NCBI RefSeq assembly: GCF_019583405.1
Contig: NZ_SZUU01000001.1
Span: forward strand, 62,001-126,000
From: Bacteroides fragilis
GTDB lineage: Bacteria > Bacteroidota > Bacteroidia > Bacteroidales > Bacteroidaceae
Direction of reading: 5' to 3'
DNA: 64,000 nucleotides
Part shown: piece after piece, positions 53,136 through 62,020 of the stretch
How positions within the stretch are numbered: position 1 is the first letter of the stretch
How the letters are laid out: every line of letters begins with the position of its first letter
Notes under the pieces: generated by a model
What the model saw: the letters and a program-made list of their open reading frames with translations, nothing else
The model's database searches: none
Told to the model about the DNA's origin: nothing
Position numbers and translations under genes: made by a program

Positions 53136-53354
53136 TGTTTCAAAAAACGTTCGTTTGATTGAACAAAGGTAAGGAGTCTGTTTTAATGTACAAAATATTT
53201 AGTGGATAAAATTTTATCAAAGATTTTATATTATTGATTTTCAAACATATATAGAGCAAAAAAAGTTCTCTGCTCAGCTACTTTACAATATTCATTTTTT
53301 CATCGAAAAAAAACTCAAAAATGCCGTTTCAAAAGACGAACGTTTTTTGAAACA
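53136..53354. promoter_or_regulatory. Invertible promoter element of the capsule locus
   Basis: Perfect 19-bp inverted repeats at 53136-53154 and 53336-53354 (TGTTTCAAAAAACGTTCGT and its complement) flank 181 bases. They contain AAACGTTCGT, which matches the ARACGTWCGT core reported for the Mpi-inverted capsule promoters of B. fragilis. The segment carries one consensus promoter, on the minus strand here. Flipping the segment would aim it at upxY. The recombinase gene itself is not in this window. Confidence 0.92.
53164..53194 (-). promoter_or_regulatory. Capsule-locus promoter in OFF orientation
   Basis: Minus strand TTTG (53194-53191), exactly 19 bases, TACCTTTG (53171-53164). It lies inside the invertible segment, 10 bases from the left repeat, and directs transcription leftward, away from upxY. 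No equal promoter is found on the plus strand of the segment. Confidence 0.88.
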
Positions 53355-53481
53355 CATTCGTTCGTTCTCAACTTCTAAAAATGTTTCGTAAAATTTGACG
53401 GTTTGAAAGAGAAAAGATGTCTCGTTCAAACCGCGAAGCGCACCCGAAACAAAGGAAAATTTCCCCAAGTATAAATCGTAA
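53355..53481 (+). other. Leader between the invertible element and upxY
   Basis: 127 bases with no gene. In the ON state transcription would start near the right repeat, so this becomes the upxY leader. UpxY proteins act on their own 5' untranslated leader, so it probably holds the antitermination site; no hairpin is obvious by eye. Confidence 0.45.
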
Positions 53482-54006
53482 ATGTCTGAACAACAGAAGT
53501 ATTGGTTTGCCGCCCGTACCCGAGATAAACAAGAGTTTGCTATTCGTGATTCTCTTGAAAAATTGAAGACTGAACTTGATCTCAATTACTATCTTCCCAC
53601 TCAATTTGTCATCCGACAGTTGAAGTATCGTCGAAAACGGGTGGAAGTCCCTGTTATTAAGAATCTTATCTTCATACAAGCTACCAAGCAAGATGCTTGT
53701 GATATTTCTAATAAATACAATATCCAGCTTTTTTATATGAAAGACCTGCTTACCAGGGCTATGCTGATAGTTCCTGATAAACAGATGCAGGACTTCATAT
53801 TTGTCATGGATTTAGATCCGAATGGCGTCAGTTTCGATAATGACCATTTATCTGTCGGTAGCAGGGTTCAGGTAGTTAAAGGTGATTTCTGTGGTGTCGA
53901 GGGCGAACTTGCCAGCGAGGCCAATAAAACTTATGTTGTTATTCGTATTGCCGGTGTATTGAGCGCCAGCGTCAAAGTTCCTAAAAGTTATTTACGTGTC
54001 ATTTAA
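53482..54006 (+). CDS. upxY: UpxY family transcription antiterminator
   Basis: 174 residues. The N-terminal NusG-like domain (KYWFAARTRDKQEFAIRDSLEKL, then PVIKNLIFIQATKQD) is followed by a KOW-type domain (SVGSRVQVVKGDFCGVEGELASEANKTYVVIRI). UpxY proteins are encoded first in each B. fragilis capsule operon and let RNA polymerase pass the leader of their own locus. The gene begins 128 bases after the invertible element and upxZ follows three bases after its stop. With the promoter reversed, as here, it should be silent. Confidence 0.95.
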   Translation: MSEQQKYWFAARTRDKQEFAIRDSLEKLKTELDLNYYLPTQFVIRQLKYRRKRVEVPVIKNLIFIQATKQDACDISNKYNIQLFYMKDLLTRAMLIVPDKQMQDFIFVMDLDPNGVSFDNDHLSVGSRVQVVKGDFCGVEGELASEANKTYVVIRIAGVLSASVKVPKSYLRVI

Positions 54007-54009
54007 GTT

Positions 54010-54492
54010 ATGAATACACTCACTTCTCAAATTGAACAATTACAGAGTCTCGCGCACGAGTTACTCTATTTAGGTGTGGATGGTGCTCCTATTTATACCG
54101 ATCATTTCCGTCAGTTGAACAAAGAAGTTTTAGAACAATCCGATGCGTTGTATCCTCAGCGTGGTGCTACTCCCGAAGAGGAAGCAAACATCTGTCTGGC
54201 ATTATTGATGGGTTACAATGCAACCATCTATAATCAGGGTGACAAGGAGGAGAAAAAGCAAGTTGTTCTCAATCGTTGTTGGGACGTGCTTGACCAACTT
54301 CCTGCTACTTTATTGAAATGCCAGTTGTTGACTTATTGTTATGGTGAGGTGTTTGAAGAGGAGTTGGCGAAAGAGGCGCATACTATCATAGAAAGTTGGA
54401 AAGATAAAGAACTTTCTGAAGATAAAAAAGAGGCAATCAATAATTTGAGAAATTTGGAAGAGAATCCATATCCTTATAGTGAAATGGAATAG
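54010..54492 (+). CDS. upxZ: UpxZ family regulator of other capsule loci
   Basis: 160 residues, mostly helical. The start LTSQIEQLQSLAHELLYLGVDGAPIYTDHFRQLNKEVLEQ and the ATPEEEANICLALLMGYNATIYNQG block are typical of the UpxZ family. Known UpxZ proteins inhibit the UpxY of other capsule loci, so that one capsule dominates. The last 30 residues are highly charged (ELSEDKKEAINNLRNLEENP). It is second in the operon, directly after upxY, and precedes the sugar genes by 31 bases. Which loci it inhibits cannot be read from this sequence. Confidence 0.93.
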   Translation: MNTLTSQIEQLQSLAHELLYLGVDGAPIYTDHFRQLNKEVLEQSDALYPQRGATPEEEANICLALLMGYNATIYNQGDKEEKKQVVLNRCWDVLDQLPATLLKCQLLTYCYGEVFEEELAKEAHTIIESWKDKELSEDKKEAINNLRNLEENPYPYSEME

Positions 54493-54523
54493 AATAATTC
54501 TATTTTTTTTATTTATTTGACTT

Positions 54524-55417
54524 ATGAAAGGCATTGTTTTAGCTGGGGGATCTGGTACACGTTTATATCCTATTACTAAAGGAGTAAGCAAACAACTTCT
54601 TCCAATTTTCGATAAACCCATGATTTATTATCCCATCTCTGTACTTATGTTAGCTGGGATACGAGAAATACTAATTATTTCTACTCCTCATGACTTACCG
54701 GGTTTTCAACGTTTACTGGGCGATGGTTCTGATTTTGGAGTACATTTTGAGTATGCAGAGCAGCCTTCTCCTGATGGTTTAGCACAAGCATTTATTATTG
54801 GAGAGAAGTTTATTGGCAGTGATTCTGTTTGTTTAGTTTTAGGAGATAATATTTTTTATGGGCAAGGTTTTACTCCTAAATTACAAGAGGCAGTTGATGC
54901 GGCTGAGCGAGCAGAAAAAGCCACTGTTTTTGGCTATTGGGTGAATGATCCCAAACGTTACGGAGTAGTGGATTTTGATAAAGAAGGCAAGGCGGTTAGT
55001 ATTGAGGAGAAACCTACTGTCTCTAAATCTCATTATGCAGTCGTAGGATTATACTTTTATCCAAATAGCGTGGTAGATATAGCTAAGAATATAAGTCCTT
55101 CTTCTCGCGGAGAATTAGAAATCACAACAGTTAATCAAATGTATTTGAATAAGGGAGGCTTACAGGTTCAATTACTGGGTCGTGGTTTTGCCTGGTTGGA
55201 TACAGGTACACATGATTCATTGTCGGAAGCAAGTACGTTTGTTGAGGTAATAGAGAAACGCCAGGGATTGAAAATAGCCTGTTTAGAAGGTATTGCTCTG
55301 AGGCAAGGTTGGATTTCTACAGAGAAAATGAAAATAATGGCACAACCTATGATAAAGAATCAGTACGGGCAGTATTTGCTTAAAGTAATAGAAGAACTTT
55401 CTAAAAATGAAAACTGA
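54524..55417 (+). CDS. rfbA: Glucose-1-phosphate thymidylyltransferase
   Basis: 297 residues, standard for RmlA/RfbA. Marks: [27 protein letters not shown] nucleotide-binding start (split over residues 8-34), [37 protein letters not shown] and [16 protein letters not shown]. It makes dTDP-glucose, the starting point of the dTDP-sugar branch that follows. The rmlB 4,6-dehydratase needed next is not in the window and must be supplied elsewhere. It overlaps the following gene by 11 bases. Confidence 0.96.
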   Translation: MKGIVLAGGSGTRLYPITKGVSKQLLPIFDKPMIYYPISVLMLAGIREILIISTPHDLPGFQRLLGDGSDFGVHFEYAEQPSPDGLAQAFIIGEKFIGSDSVCLVLGDNIFYGQGFTPKLQEAVDAAERAEKATVFGYWVNDPKRYGVVDFDKEGKAVSIEEKPTVSKSHYAVVGLYFYPNSVVDIAKNISPSSRGELEITTVNQMYLNKGGLQVQLLGRGFAWLDTGTHDSLSEASTFVEVIEKRQGLKIACLEGIALRQGWISTEKMKIMAQPMIKNQYGQYLLKVIEELSKNEN

Positions 55418-55811
55418 ATCAGCTCAAATCATAAAGCTTCCTAAAATCTTGGATAAACGAGGTAATTTATCCATTATCGAAGAATTCAAGAATATTCCTT
55501 TCAAAATAGAACGAACTTACTGGATTTATGATGTTCCAGGAGGAGAGTCACGTGGGGGACATGCATATAGAGAAAATGAAGAATTTATTGTGGCTTTATC
55601 CGGGAGCTTTGATGTGGTTTTGGATGATGGTAACAATAAGAAAGTTTTTTCTTTAAATCGTTCCTATTATGGGCTTTATGTACCTAAAGGATTATGGCGT
55701 GAAATGAATAACTTTTCTACGAATTCATTGGCTTTGGTTCTTTCTTCTACTTCATATAATCCTCAAGATTATATATATGATTATAAAGAGTTTGTTAATT
55801 CGAAACAATGA
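55407..55811 (+). CDS. FdtA/QdtA-like cupin ketoisomerase, first copy
   Basis: 134 residues, one cupin fold. It resembles the dTDP-4-keto-6-deoxyhexose 3,4-ketoisomerases FdtA/QdtA (WxcM-like): [68 protein letters not shown]. In the catalytic HAH motif (HAHKEC in the next gene) the second His is Tyr (HAY), so activity may be reduced or changed. It overlaps rfbA by 11 bases and the next gene by 4, so translation is coupled. An FdtA partner in one enzyme complex, or a diverged isomerase, are both possible. Confidence 0.78.
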   Translation: MKTESAQIIKLPKILDKRGNLSIIEEFKNIPFKIERTYWIYDVPGGESRGGHAYRENEEFIVALSGSFDVVLDDGNNKKVFSLNRSYYGLYVPKGLWREMNNFSTNSLALVLSSTSYNPQDYIYDYKEFVNSKQ

Positions 55812-56224
55812 AAAATTACACTGTTTATGACTGTTCTGTAATAGAACTCCCTAAAATAGAGAATCGCTCAGGAAATATAACTCCTGTTCATGGGAATTTA
55901 AATATCCCCTTTATTATAAAAAGAGTCTTTTATTCTTATGATATCCCCGGAGGTGAAGCACGTGGGGCTCATGCCCATAAGGAGTGTCATCAATTTCTGA
56001 TAGCGGCAAGTGGATCATTTGAGGTCGTACTGGATGATGGAGTTAATAAACGTACGATATTGTTGAATCGCCCTTTTTACGGTTTACATATTCCTCCGGG
56101 TATTTGGGCTTCTGAACAGGGGTTTTCTTCCGGTTCAGTTTGTTTAGTATTAGCGTCTCACGGATACGAAGAGGGTGATTATTTAAGAGATTATCAAGAT
56201 TTTATAGAATACAAAAATGATTAG
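55808..56224 (+). CDS. FdtA/QdtA-like dTDP-4-keto-6-deoxyglucose 3,4-ketoisomerase
   Basis: 138 residues, cupin fold. [79 protein letters not shown]. The HAH pair of FdtA/QdtA is intact, with Tyr nearby, so this copy is the likely active ketoisomerase. It would form dTDP-3-keto-6-deoxyhexose for transamination by the gene at 56743. Sequence cannot separate the galacto (FdtA) from the gluco (QdtA) product. It overlaps the preceding gene by 4 and the next by 8 bases. Confidence 0.85.
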   Translation: MKNYTVYDCSVIELPKIENRSGNITPVHGNLNIPFIIKRVFYSYDIPGGEARGAHAHKECHQFLIAASGSFEVVLDDGVNKRTILLNRPFYGLHIPPGIWASEQGFSSGSVCLVLASHGYEEGDYLRDYQDFIEYKND

Positions 56225-56738
56225 AATACATCCATCTTCCGAAGTTTTATCTCAACAGATAGGGAATGATACCTATATTTGGCAGTATTGTATAATTTTA
56301 CCCGGTGCAGAAATCGGTTCGAACTGTAATATTTGCGCCAATGTGCTAATTGAGAATGATGTTAAATTGGGCAATAATGTTACGGTAAAATCCGGTGTTC
56401 AGTTGTGGGACGGAGTAACCTTGGAAGATAATGTCTTCATCGGTCCTAATGTAACTTTCACTAATGATAAAGTACCTCGTTCTAAAATGTATCCAGATTT
56501 ATTTTTAAAGACTTTAATTAAAAAAGGTGCATCAATAGGCGCTAACTCAACAATTGTAGCAGGACATACAATTGGTGAATATGCGTTTGTGGGTGCAGGT
56601 AGTGTCGTAACCAAAGACATTCCGGCCAATACTGTTTGGTATGGTAACCCGGCTGTTCATCATGGATATATTACTAATGAGGGGGTATTATTAGATTTAG
56701 AAAGAAAAGATAAAAATGGATTGAAACATATAATATAA
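56217..56738 (+). CDS. Left-handed beta-helix N-acetyltransferase, FdtC/QdtC-like
   Basis: 173 residues made of hexapeptide repeats: [46 protein letters not shown] and so on, with [41 protein letters not shown] at the end. This is the acetyl-CoA-dependent transferase fold. Its place between the ketoisomerases and the aminotransferase fits N-acetylation of the 3-amino group, giving dTDP-3-acetamido-3,6-dideoxyhexose. The start overlaps the previous gene. Probably trimeric and cytoplasmic. Sugar identity (Fuc3NAc or Qui3NAc) is open. Confidence 0.88.
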   Translation: MIRIHPSSEVLSQQIGNDTYIWQYCIILPGAEIGSNCNICANVLIENDVKLGNNVTVKSGVQLWDGVTLEDNVFIGPNVTFTNDKVPRSKMYPDLFLKTLIKKGASIGANSTIVAGHTIGEYAFVGAGSVVTKDIPANTVWYGNPAVHHGYITNEGVLLDLERKDKNGLKHII

Positions 56739-56742
56739 AGTA

Positions 56743-57840
56743 ATGATAAAATTTTTAGATTTACAAAAAATAACACAGAAATACTCGCAGGAAATTCATG
56801 AGGCTGTTAACCGGGTTGTTGACAGTGGCTGGTATCTTCAAGGCAAAGAAAATGAAGAATTCGAAACGAATTACTCCAAGTACATAGGGACGAAATATAC
56901 AGTGGGATGTGCTAATGGCTTAGACGCTTTGATTTGGATTTTTCGGGCTTATATTGAATTGGGAATTATGCAGGTAGGTGATGAAGTGATTGTACCGGCT
57001 AATACCTATATTGCTTCTATTCTGGCCATTTCAGAAAATGGTTTAAAACCTGTACTAGTAGAACCTTCTATTGAGACTTATCAAATCAATGATAACTTGA
57101 TAGAAGCTGCAATTACTTCTAAAACACGGGCAATATTGATTGTGCACTTATATGGTCAGTGTGCCTATACTGATAAGATTGGGGATATTTGTAAAAGGTA
57201 TAATTTAAAGTTGATTGAGGATAATGCGCAAGCGCATGGCTGTTTGTATAATGGGAAAAAAACGGGTTCGTTAGGTGATGCTGCCGGTCATAGCTTTTAT
57301 CCTGGTAAGAATCTTGGTGCATTTGGTGATGCCGGAGCTGTAACTACTAATGATCAAGAATTGGCAAAGGTAATACGTGCCATTGCTAACTATGGTTCAA
57401 CGGAGAAATATGTATTTAAATATATAGGCCGTAATAGCCGTTTGGATGAAATACAGGCAGCCGTATTGAATGTAAAATTGAAATATTTAGATGAAGACTT
57501 AGCTATTCGAAAAGAAGTAGCGAAATATTATATTGATAATATCAGGAATCCTAAAATAGTTGTTCCAATAGTAAATGATTGGGATAGCCATGCTTTTCAT
57601 ATATTTCCCATCCGTTGCGAACAACGCGATGAATTGCAGAAATATTTAGCTGCCAATGGAGTACAGACTATCATCCATTATCCCATTCCTCCTCATAAAC
57701 AAGAATGCTATAAAGAATGGAATCATTTAAGTCTTCCAATTACAGAACAAATTCATGCAGAGGAGTTGAGTTTGCCGATGAGTCAGGTAATTCGTTCTGA
57801 AGAACTTGAATATATTATTTCTGTTCTCAATCAGTTTTAA
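56743..57840 (+). CDS. DegT/DnrJ/EryC1/StrS aminotransferase, FdtB/QdtB-like
   Basis: 365 residues. PLP enzyme of the sugar aminotransferase group: [111 protein letters not shown] with Lys189 as the PLP lysine, and an [18 protein letters not shown] end region. It aminates the 3-keto sugar made by the FdtA/QdtA-like gene before it, using glutamate. Its stop overlaps the next ATG by one base. Confidence 0.93.
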   Translation: MIKFLDLQKITQKYSQEIHEAVNRVVDSGWYLQGKENEEFETNYSKYIGTKYTVGCANGLDALIWIFRAYIELGIMQVGDEVIVPANTYIASILAISENGLKPVLVEPSIETYQINDNLIEAAITSKTRAILIVHLYGQCAYTDKIGDICKRYNLKLIEDNAQAHGCLYNGKKTGSLGDAAGHSFYPGKNLGAFGDAGAVTTNDQELAKVIRAIANYGSTEKYVFKYIGRNSRLDEIQAAVLNVKLKYLDEDLAIRKEVAKYYIDNIRNPKIVVPIVNDWDSHAFHIFPIRCEQRDELQKYLAANGVQTIIHYPIPPHKQECYKEWNHLSLPITEQIHAEELSLPMSQVIRSEELEYIISVLNQF

Positions 57841-58226
57841 TGATTTTCTTAAAGAATCATATTAAGAAACTTACGGGTTTCTCATTAGTTGGTATCGTTG
57901 TTACTTTAGTTTCATTATTGCTATTGTATATATGTAATGAACTTCTGTCTTTTAATTTGTATTTAGCTTATTTTATATCCTATTTTTTATCAATATTACT
58001 TTCATATTTCTTAAATGCTTGTTTGGTTTGGAAAGTTTGTCCTTCATTGGGTGCTATTGTTAAGTATTTCGTAATTTATTTATTGAGTATGTTGATAGGT
58101 CTCGGGGTTCTTTATGCTTTGGAATCATTTTTAGTTGAGTGGAATCATACGTTAATCAGTTTTTTAACGATTCCATTTACTATGCTATGGAACTATATTT
58201 TTGTGAATATAATATTATCAAAGTAA
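57840..58226 (+). CDS. GtrA-family membrane protein
   Basis: 128 residues with four transmembrane helices (about 10-31, 39-59, 72-94, 103-123). Matches GtrA-like proteins: KLTGFSLVGIVVTLVSLLLLYICNELLSF and LSYFLNACLVWKV, ending TIPFTMLWNYIFVN. GtrA is thought to flip a lipid-linked sugar across the inner membrane. It is directly followed by a GtrB-like transferase and a large membrane glycosyltransferase, forming a three-gene gtr-like set inside the capsule locus. Confidence 0.88.
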   Translation: MIFLKNHIKKLTGFSLVGIVVTLVSLLLLYICNELLSFNLYLAYFISYFLSILLSYFLNACLVWKVCPSLGAIVKYFVIYLLSMLIGLGVLYALESFLVEWNHTLISFLTIPFTMLWNYIFVNIILSK

Positions 58227-58236
58227 ATCCATTTTT

Positions 58237-59178
58237 ATGAATGATAAACTTCTTTCAATAATACTATTAAGTTATTACTCTAATAATCGAATATCAAAGG
58301 TTTATACAGATCTTAAGGCTGTATTGGGGAAGAATAATATTCCTTTTGAATTTATTATTATGGATGATGGTTCAAAAGATAACTCTTATGATCTTGCTTG
58401 TTCTTTAGAAAAACAATATGATAATGTACGAGCATTTCAGTTGAGCCGTAATTATGGTAGCATGTATTCCTGCTTTGCTGGTTTATCCTTGTGTAAAGGG
58501 GCTTGTGCTTTGCCATTGGTTGATGATGAGCAACAGCCATACGATACTGTAGTAGAGATGTATCGATTGTGGGAAGCGGGACAGAAGATAATTATACCTT
58601 ATCGAGTAAATAGGGATGATGGTGCATTGTCTGTCTTTTTTTCAAATTCATACTATAAATTGATGAATTCTTTATCGGATATAACTTATCCTAAAGGAGG
58701 TGCGGATTTAGCGTTTATTGATCGGGAGATCATTGATATAGTAAATCATTCGGTCCACCCCAGAAATACAATGTTTATAGCGGAAATTTTGAGATTGGGC
58801 TTTTCACCTTGTTTTCTACCTTATCATAGGCCTATAGGACTAAATAAAGGAAAATCGCGATGGACATTTCGTAAAAAAGTTCGTTTAGCTTTGGATTCAT
58901 TTTTTGCCGCTTCTACTTTTCCTATTCGTTTAATAAGTTATATTGGGCTTGGGTCCTTTCTGATTTCTTTATGTGCTTTTGCTCTATATTTTTATATAGC
59001 AGTTTGGGGTAATCGCATATTTTGGGGAGTAATTGTTCCGGGATGGATTTCCATTATTCTGTTTCTTTTATTATTGGGAGGTATTATCCTTTTGAGCTTG
59101 GGAATCGTTGCTGAATACTTATGGCGCATTTATGATGAGGTTAAAGATAGGCCGGGATATATAATAAAAAATAAATGA
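58237..59178 (+). CDS. Family 2 glycosyltransferase, GtrB-like
   Basis: 313 residues. The N-terminal GT2 domain has SIILLSYYSNNRISKVYTDLK, IIMDDGSKDNSYDLA, QLSRNYGSMYSCFAGL and ALPLVDDEQQPYDTV, the DD region where other GtrB proteins have DADLQDP. Two C-terminal helices (about residues 233-255 and 268-290) anchor it, then YLWRIYDEVKDRPGYIIK. GtrB proteins load a sugar onto undecaprenyl phosphate at the inner face of the membrane. It overlaps no neighbour: 11 bases from gtrA and 4 from the next gene. Sugar donor unknown. Confidence 0.9.
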   Translation: MNDKLLSIILLSYYSNNRISKVYTDLKAVLGKNNIPFEFIIMDDGSKDNSYDLACSLEKQYDNVRAFQLSRNYGSMYSCFAGLSLCKGACALPLVDDEQQPYDTVVEMYRLWEAGQKIIIPYRVNRDDGALSVFFSNSYYKLMNSLSDITYPKGGADLAFIDREIIDIVNHSVHPRNTMFIAEILRLGFSPCFLPYHRPIGLNKGKSRWTFRKKVRLALDSFFAASTFPIRLISYIGLGSFLISLCAFALYFYIAVWGNRIFWGVIVPGWISIILFLLLLGGIILLSLGIVAEYLWRIYDEVKDRPGYIIKNK

Positions 59179-59181
59179 TAT

Positions 59182-60792
59182 ATGAAAATGCAAAGTGGGA
59201 AAATCGTATTTTTTTTAGTTTTTCTAGTTTATGTTTTGTCAAATGGACTGATGGTGCTTAGTCCCGGAGTTTGGTGGGATGATTGGACTATTTATAATCC
59301 TGATATTGAGGTGCTTAGACATCAGTTTGTAAGTGGCGGTTTACCTCATATGGCCGTCTTGCATATATGGATTGCTGAACATGTATCTATCGAATATGTA
59401 CCTCAATTGTATCATTTGCTTTCTTTTGTTAGCGGAGGGTTATGTTTATGGATGACATGGGCTATTCTAAAATGGTTTAAAATTGATAAGTCATGGATTG
59501 TTGGTCTTTTATTGTTAATAGCTAGTTCTCCGCTGTTCTCCGCTAGAATAACAATGGCTTGTATTCAGTATTACATATCTGTTCCGTTGTTTTTATTAGG
59601 AGTTGTTTTTTTCTTGTGTTATGTACGGAAATCACTAATTGCTTATCGTATATGTTCGTTTTTGTTTTTTCTATCTAGTTTGGCTGTATGGTTGGTAGCT
59701 ATCGCTATGATTCCGGCTTTTCTAATAATGATGACAGTTTATTTAGACCCGGAATCAATTAGTGGTAAGAAAGTCTATTTGCTTCGAACCTTTAAACGAC
59801 TGATCGGGTGGACAGAGTTTTTATTGTTGCCTATAATTGCATGGATAATGCGTCTTCTGTGGTTGGCTCCGACGGAGGTTTATGAGGATGCTTATGCATT
59901 AAGCCTAAAAAAAATAATTAGTTTGCCGCTAGTTATACTCCAAAGTTTTATTGATAGTACTTTCGGTTATTTAGGGCAATGTTTTAATGCGCCTTTAGAT
60001 GGATTTAGCTATATCGTTTTATTCGTAGTAATTGTTGGAGGAATGAGTTGTGCTATTTATCGAATACTGCGGAGGAATTCTTTGGATAATGAATCGCAGA
60101 ATGAAAAAGGATTGTTATGGGCGGGGCTATGGTTTTATGTTCCAGCAATTCTGGCTACATCATCTATGGGACCCGCAGTGTTTAATTCTTATTTATCACG
60201 TTATCAATCCTTGCTGTTGATTCCTGTTGCTCTACTGCTTTTTTGGATGGTTTTACAATTTAAAACAATTAAACAACGAAAGATTGTATTGGGATTATTG
60301 GTTAGTTTGGGTATTTTATGTAACATACATACGCAAATTCAATTCCAAAAAGGCTGGATAAAAAGTGCTGCAATTGTCCATATTATTAAAAGTGATCCAC
60401 AGCTTGCTGTTCCGTACACAAATATCTTAGTTTCAGATCTGTTGATAGAATATAATCCTTACAATATTCGTTTTAGCTATTTTGTCTTTGCTGGTATTTC
60501 AAAATTAGCATTGAATGGGGATCAAAGCCATTTTTATATAGATGATAAACTAAAAAAAGATGTTTATTTGGAATCTCCGACTCGCGAAGTGGTGTTGCAA
60601 ACTCCTTATAATTGCAAGGATAGTCGTTCAATAGGAGATGTTTTTGATTATCAATTAATTCTCGATCAGGGTGAGATGAAACTTCATGCCAGAAATACGT
60701 TGAAGTTATTGTGGCAGTACTATATGAATCGTCCGGCTTTTGAACGGTCGTTGAATTCATTGATTGATTATCAGGTGAATACACTTAAATAA
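59182..60792 (+). CDS. Polytopic glycosyltransferase, GT-C-like third member of the gtr set
   Basis: 536 residues, about ten hydrophobic segments in the first 380 residues, then a hydrophilic C-terminal region of about 150. Near the N-terminus SPGVWWDDWTIYNPD has the acidic motif after the first helix that GT-C transferases use for catalysis. Together with GtrA and GtrB it forms a set like that of phage serotype conversion: lipid-sugar synthesis, flipping, and transfer to the growing polysaccharide from the periplasm. Specific family unrecognised, and the sequence is strongly AT-rich like its two neighbours. Confidence 0.7.
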   Translation: MKMQSGKIVFFLVFLVYVLSNGLMVLSPGVWWDDWTIYNPDIEVLRHQFVSGGLPHMAVLHIWIAEHVSIEYVPQLYHLLSFVSGGLCLWMTWAILKWFKIDKSWIVGLLLLIASSPLFSARITMACIQYYISVPLFLLGVVFFLCYVRKSLIAYRICSFLFFLSSLAVWLVAIAMIPAFLIMMTVYLDPESISGKKVYLLRTFKRLIGWTEFLLLPIIAWIMRLLWLAPTEVYEDAYALSLKKIISLPLVILQSFIDSTFGYLGQCFNAPLDGFSYIVLFVVIVGGMSCAIYRILRRNSLDNESQNEKGLLWAGLWFYVPAILATSSMGPAVFNSYLSRYQSLLLIPVALLLFWMVLQFKTIKQRKIVLGLLVSLGILCNIHTQIQFQKGWIKSAAIVHIIKSDPQLAVPYTNILVSDLLIEYNPYNIRFSYFVFAGISKLALNGDQSHFYIDDKLKKDVYLESPTREVVLQTPYNCKDSRSIGDVFDYQLILDQGEMKLHARNTLKLLWQYYMNRPAFERSLNSLIDYQVNTLK

Positions 60793-60811
60793 TTACTGAG
60801 ATATAGTTCCT

Positions 60812-62020
60812 ATGCTTAATGTAGATAATTTTATCGGCGATCATATCACTTTTCGTCGTTCCAGCATGTTTGCTCCCGATATTGCAGCAAACAGTGATCG
60901 TCTTCGTCAGGAGGTTGAAGGTAAGAGTTTATTGGTGATTGGTGGTGCGGGTTCCATCGGTTCTTCCTATATAAAAGCCATTCTTCCTTTTAAGCCTTCC
61001 AAACTTGTTGTGATCGATTTAAACGAGAATGGATTGGCCGAACTCACCCGCGATTTGCGTTCCACTTACGGTCTGTATATTCCGGACGAGTATCGTACTT
61101 ATACATTGAACTTTGCAGATCCCATCTTCGAGCGGATGTTCCGTAAGGAGCAGGGTTTTGATATTGTAGCCAATTTTTCGGCACACAAGCATGTACGGAG
61201 TGAGAAAGATGAATATTCGGTACAGGCTCTGATTGAAAATAATGTAATAAAAGCCAAGAAACTGCTTGATCTATTATCGGAATTTCCTCCCCGTCATTTC
61301 TTTTGTGTTTCTACGGATAAAGCAGCCAATCCTGTGAATATAATGGGTGCCAGCAAGCGTATCATGGAAGATATGATAATGGCATATTCATCTAAATTTA
61401 AGGTCACTACTGCCCGTTTTGCCAACGTCGCCTTTTCCAATGGCTCCCTATTGGCCGGTTTTATTGACCGTATCATGAAGAAACAGCCTCTGGCTGCCCC
61501 CAATGACGTGAAACGCTATTTCGTTTCGCCTGAGGAAAGCGGCCAGATCTGTATGCTTGCCTGTGTTCTTGGAAATAACGGAGAGATTTTCTTTCCAAAG
61601 CTGGGTGAGGAAAAGATGATCACTTTTTCTTCTATCTGTGACCGTTTCCTCCGTACTCTGGGCTATGAAAAGAAAGAGTGTGCTACAGATGAAGAAGCCA
61701 GAAGATATGCTGCCGAAATGGCGGATGACAGTAAGATATACCCTGTTGTTTATTTTAAAAGTGATACTACGGGTGAAAAGGACTACGAAGAATTCTATGT
61801 GCCCGGTGAAAAGTTAAATTTAGAACGTTTTTCTTCTTTGGGTGTGATTGAGGATGTCAGTAAACGTCCTTTGTCTGAATTGGATTCCTTCTTTGATGAG
61901 CTGGAGTCCCTCTTTGCCCTTCCGGATTGCCATAAGTCTGATATCGTGACTGCACTTAAAAGATTCCTTCCCAATTTTGAACACGTGGAGAAAGGAAAGA
62001 ATCTGGATCAGAAAATGTAA
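60812..62020 (+). CDS. Sugar nucleotide 4,6-dehydratase, LegB/WbpM-like
   Basis: 402 residues. Rossmann motif LLVIGGAGSIGSSYIKAILPF, DLNENGLAELTRDLRSTYG, NFSAHKHVRSEKDEYSVQALIENNV, and FFCVSTDKAANPVNIMGASKRIMEDM. In the active-site region the usual YxxxK reads MxxxK (Met then Lys), the Ser-Met-Lys type reported for WbpM-like dehydratases. It should form UDP-4-keto-6-deoxy-GlcNAc or a related keto sugar. With legC, neuD and neuB-like genes after it, it starts the nonulosonic acid branch. It ends one base into the next ATG. Higher GC than the gtr set. Confidence 0.85.
   Translation: MLNVDNFIGDHITFRRSSMFAPDIAANSDRLRQEVEGKSLLVIGGAGSIGSSYIKAILPFKPSKLVVIDLNENGLAELTRDLRSTYGLYIPDEYRTYTLNFADPIFERMFRKEQGFDIVANFSAHKHVRSEKDEYSVQALIENNVIKAKKLLDLLSEFPPRHFFCVSTDKAANPVNIMGASKRIMEDMIMAYSSKFKVTTARFANVAFSNGSLLAGFIDRIMKKQPLAAPNDVKRYFVSPEESGQICMLACVLGNNGEIFFPKLGEEKMITFSSICDRFLRTLGYEKKECATDEEARRYAAEMADDSKIYPVVYFKSDTTGEKDYEEFYVPGEKLNLERFSSLGVIEDVSKRPLSELDSFFDELESLFALPDCHKSDIVTALKRFLPNFEHVEKGKNLDQKM

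Noticed and set aside
49715..53481. Integrated mobile element between gmd and upxY
   Set aside because: DUF4373 and SH3-like genes are typical of such elements, but no integrase, transposase or attachment repeats are seen.
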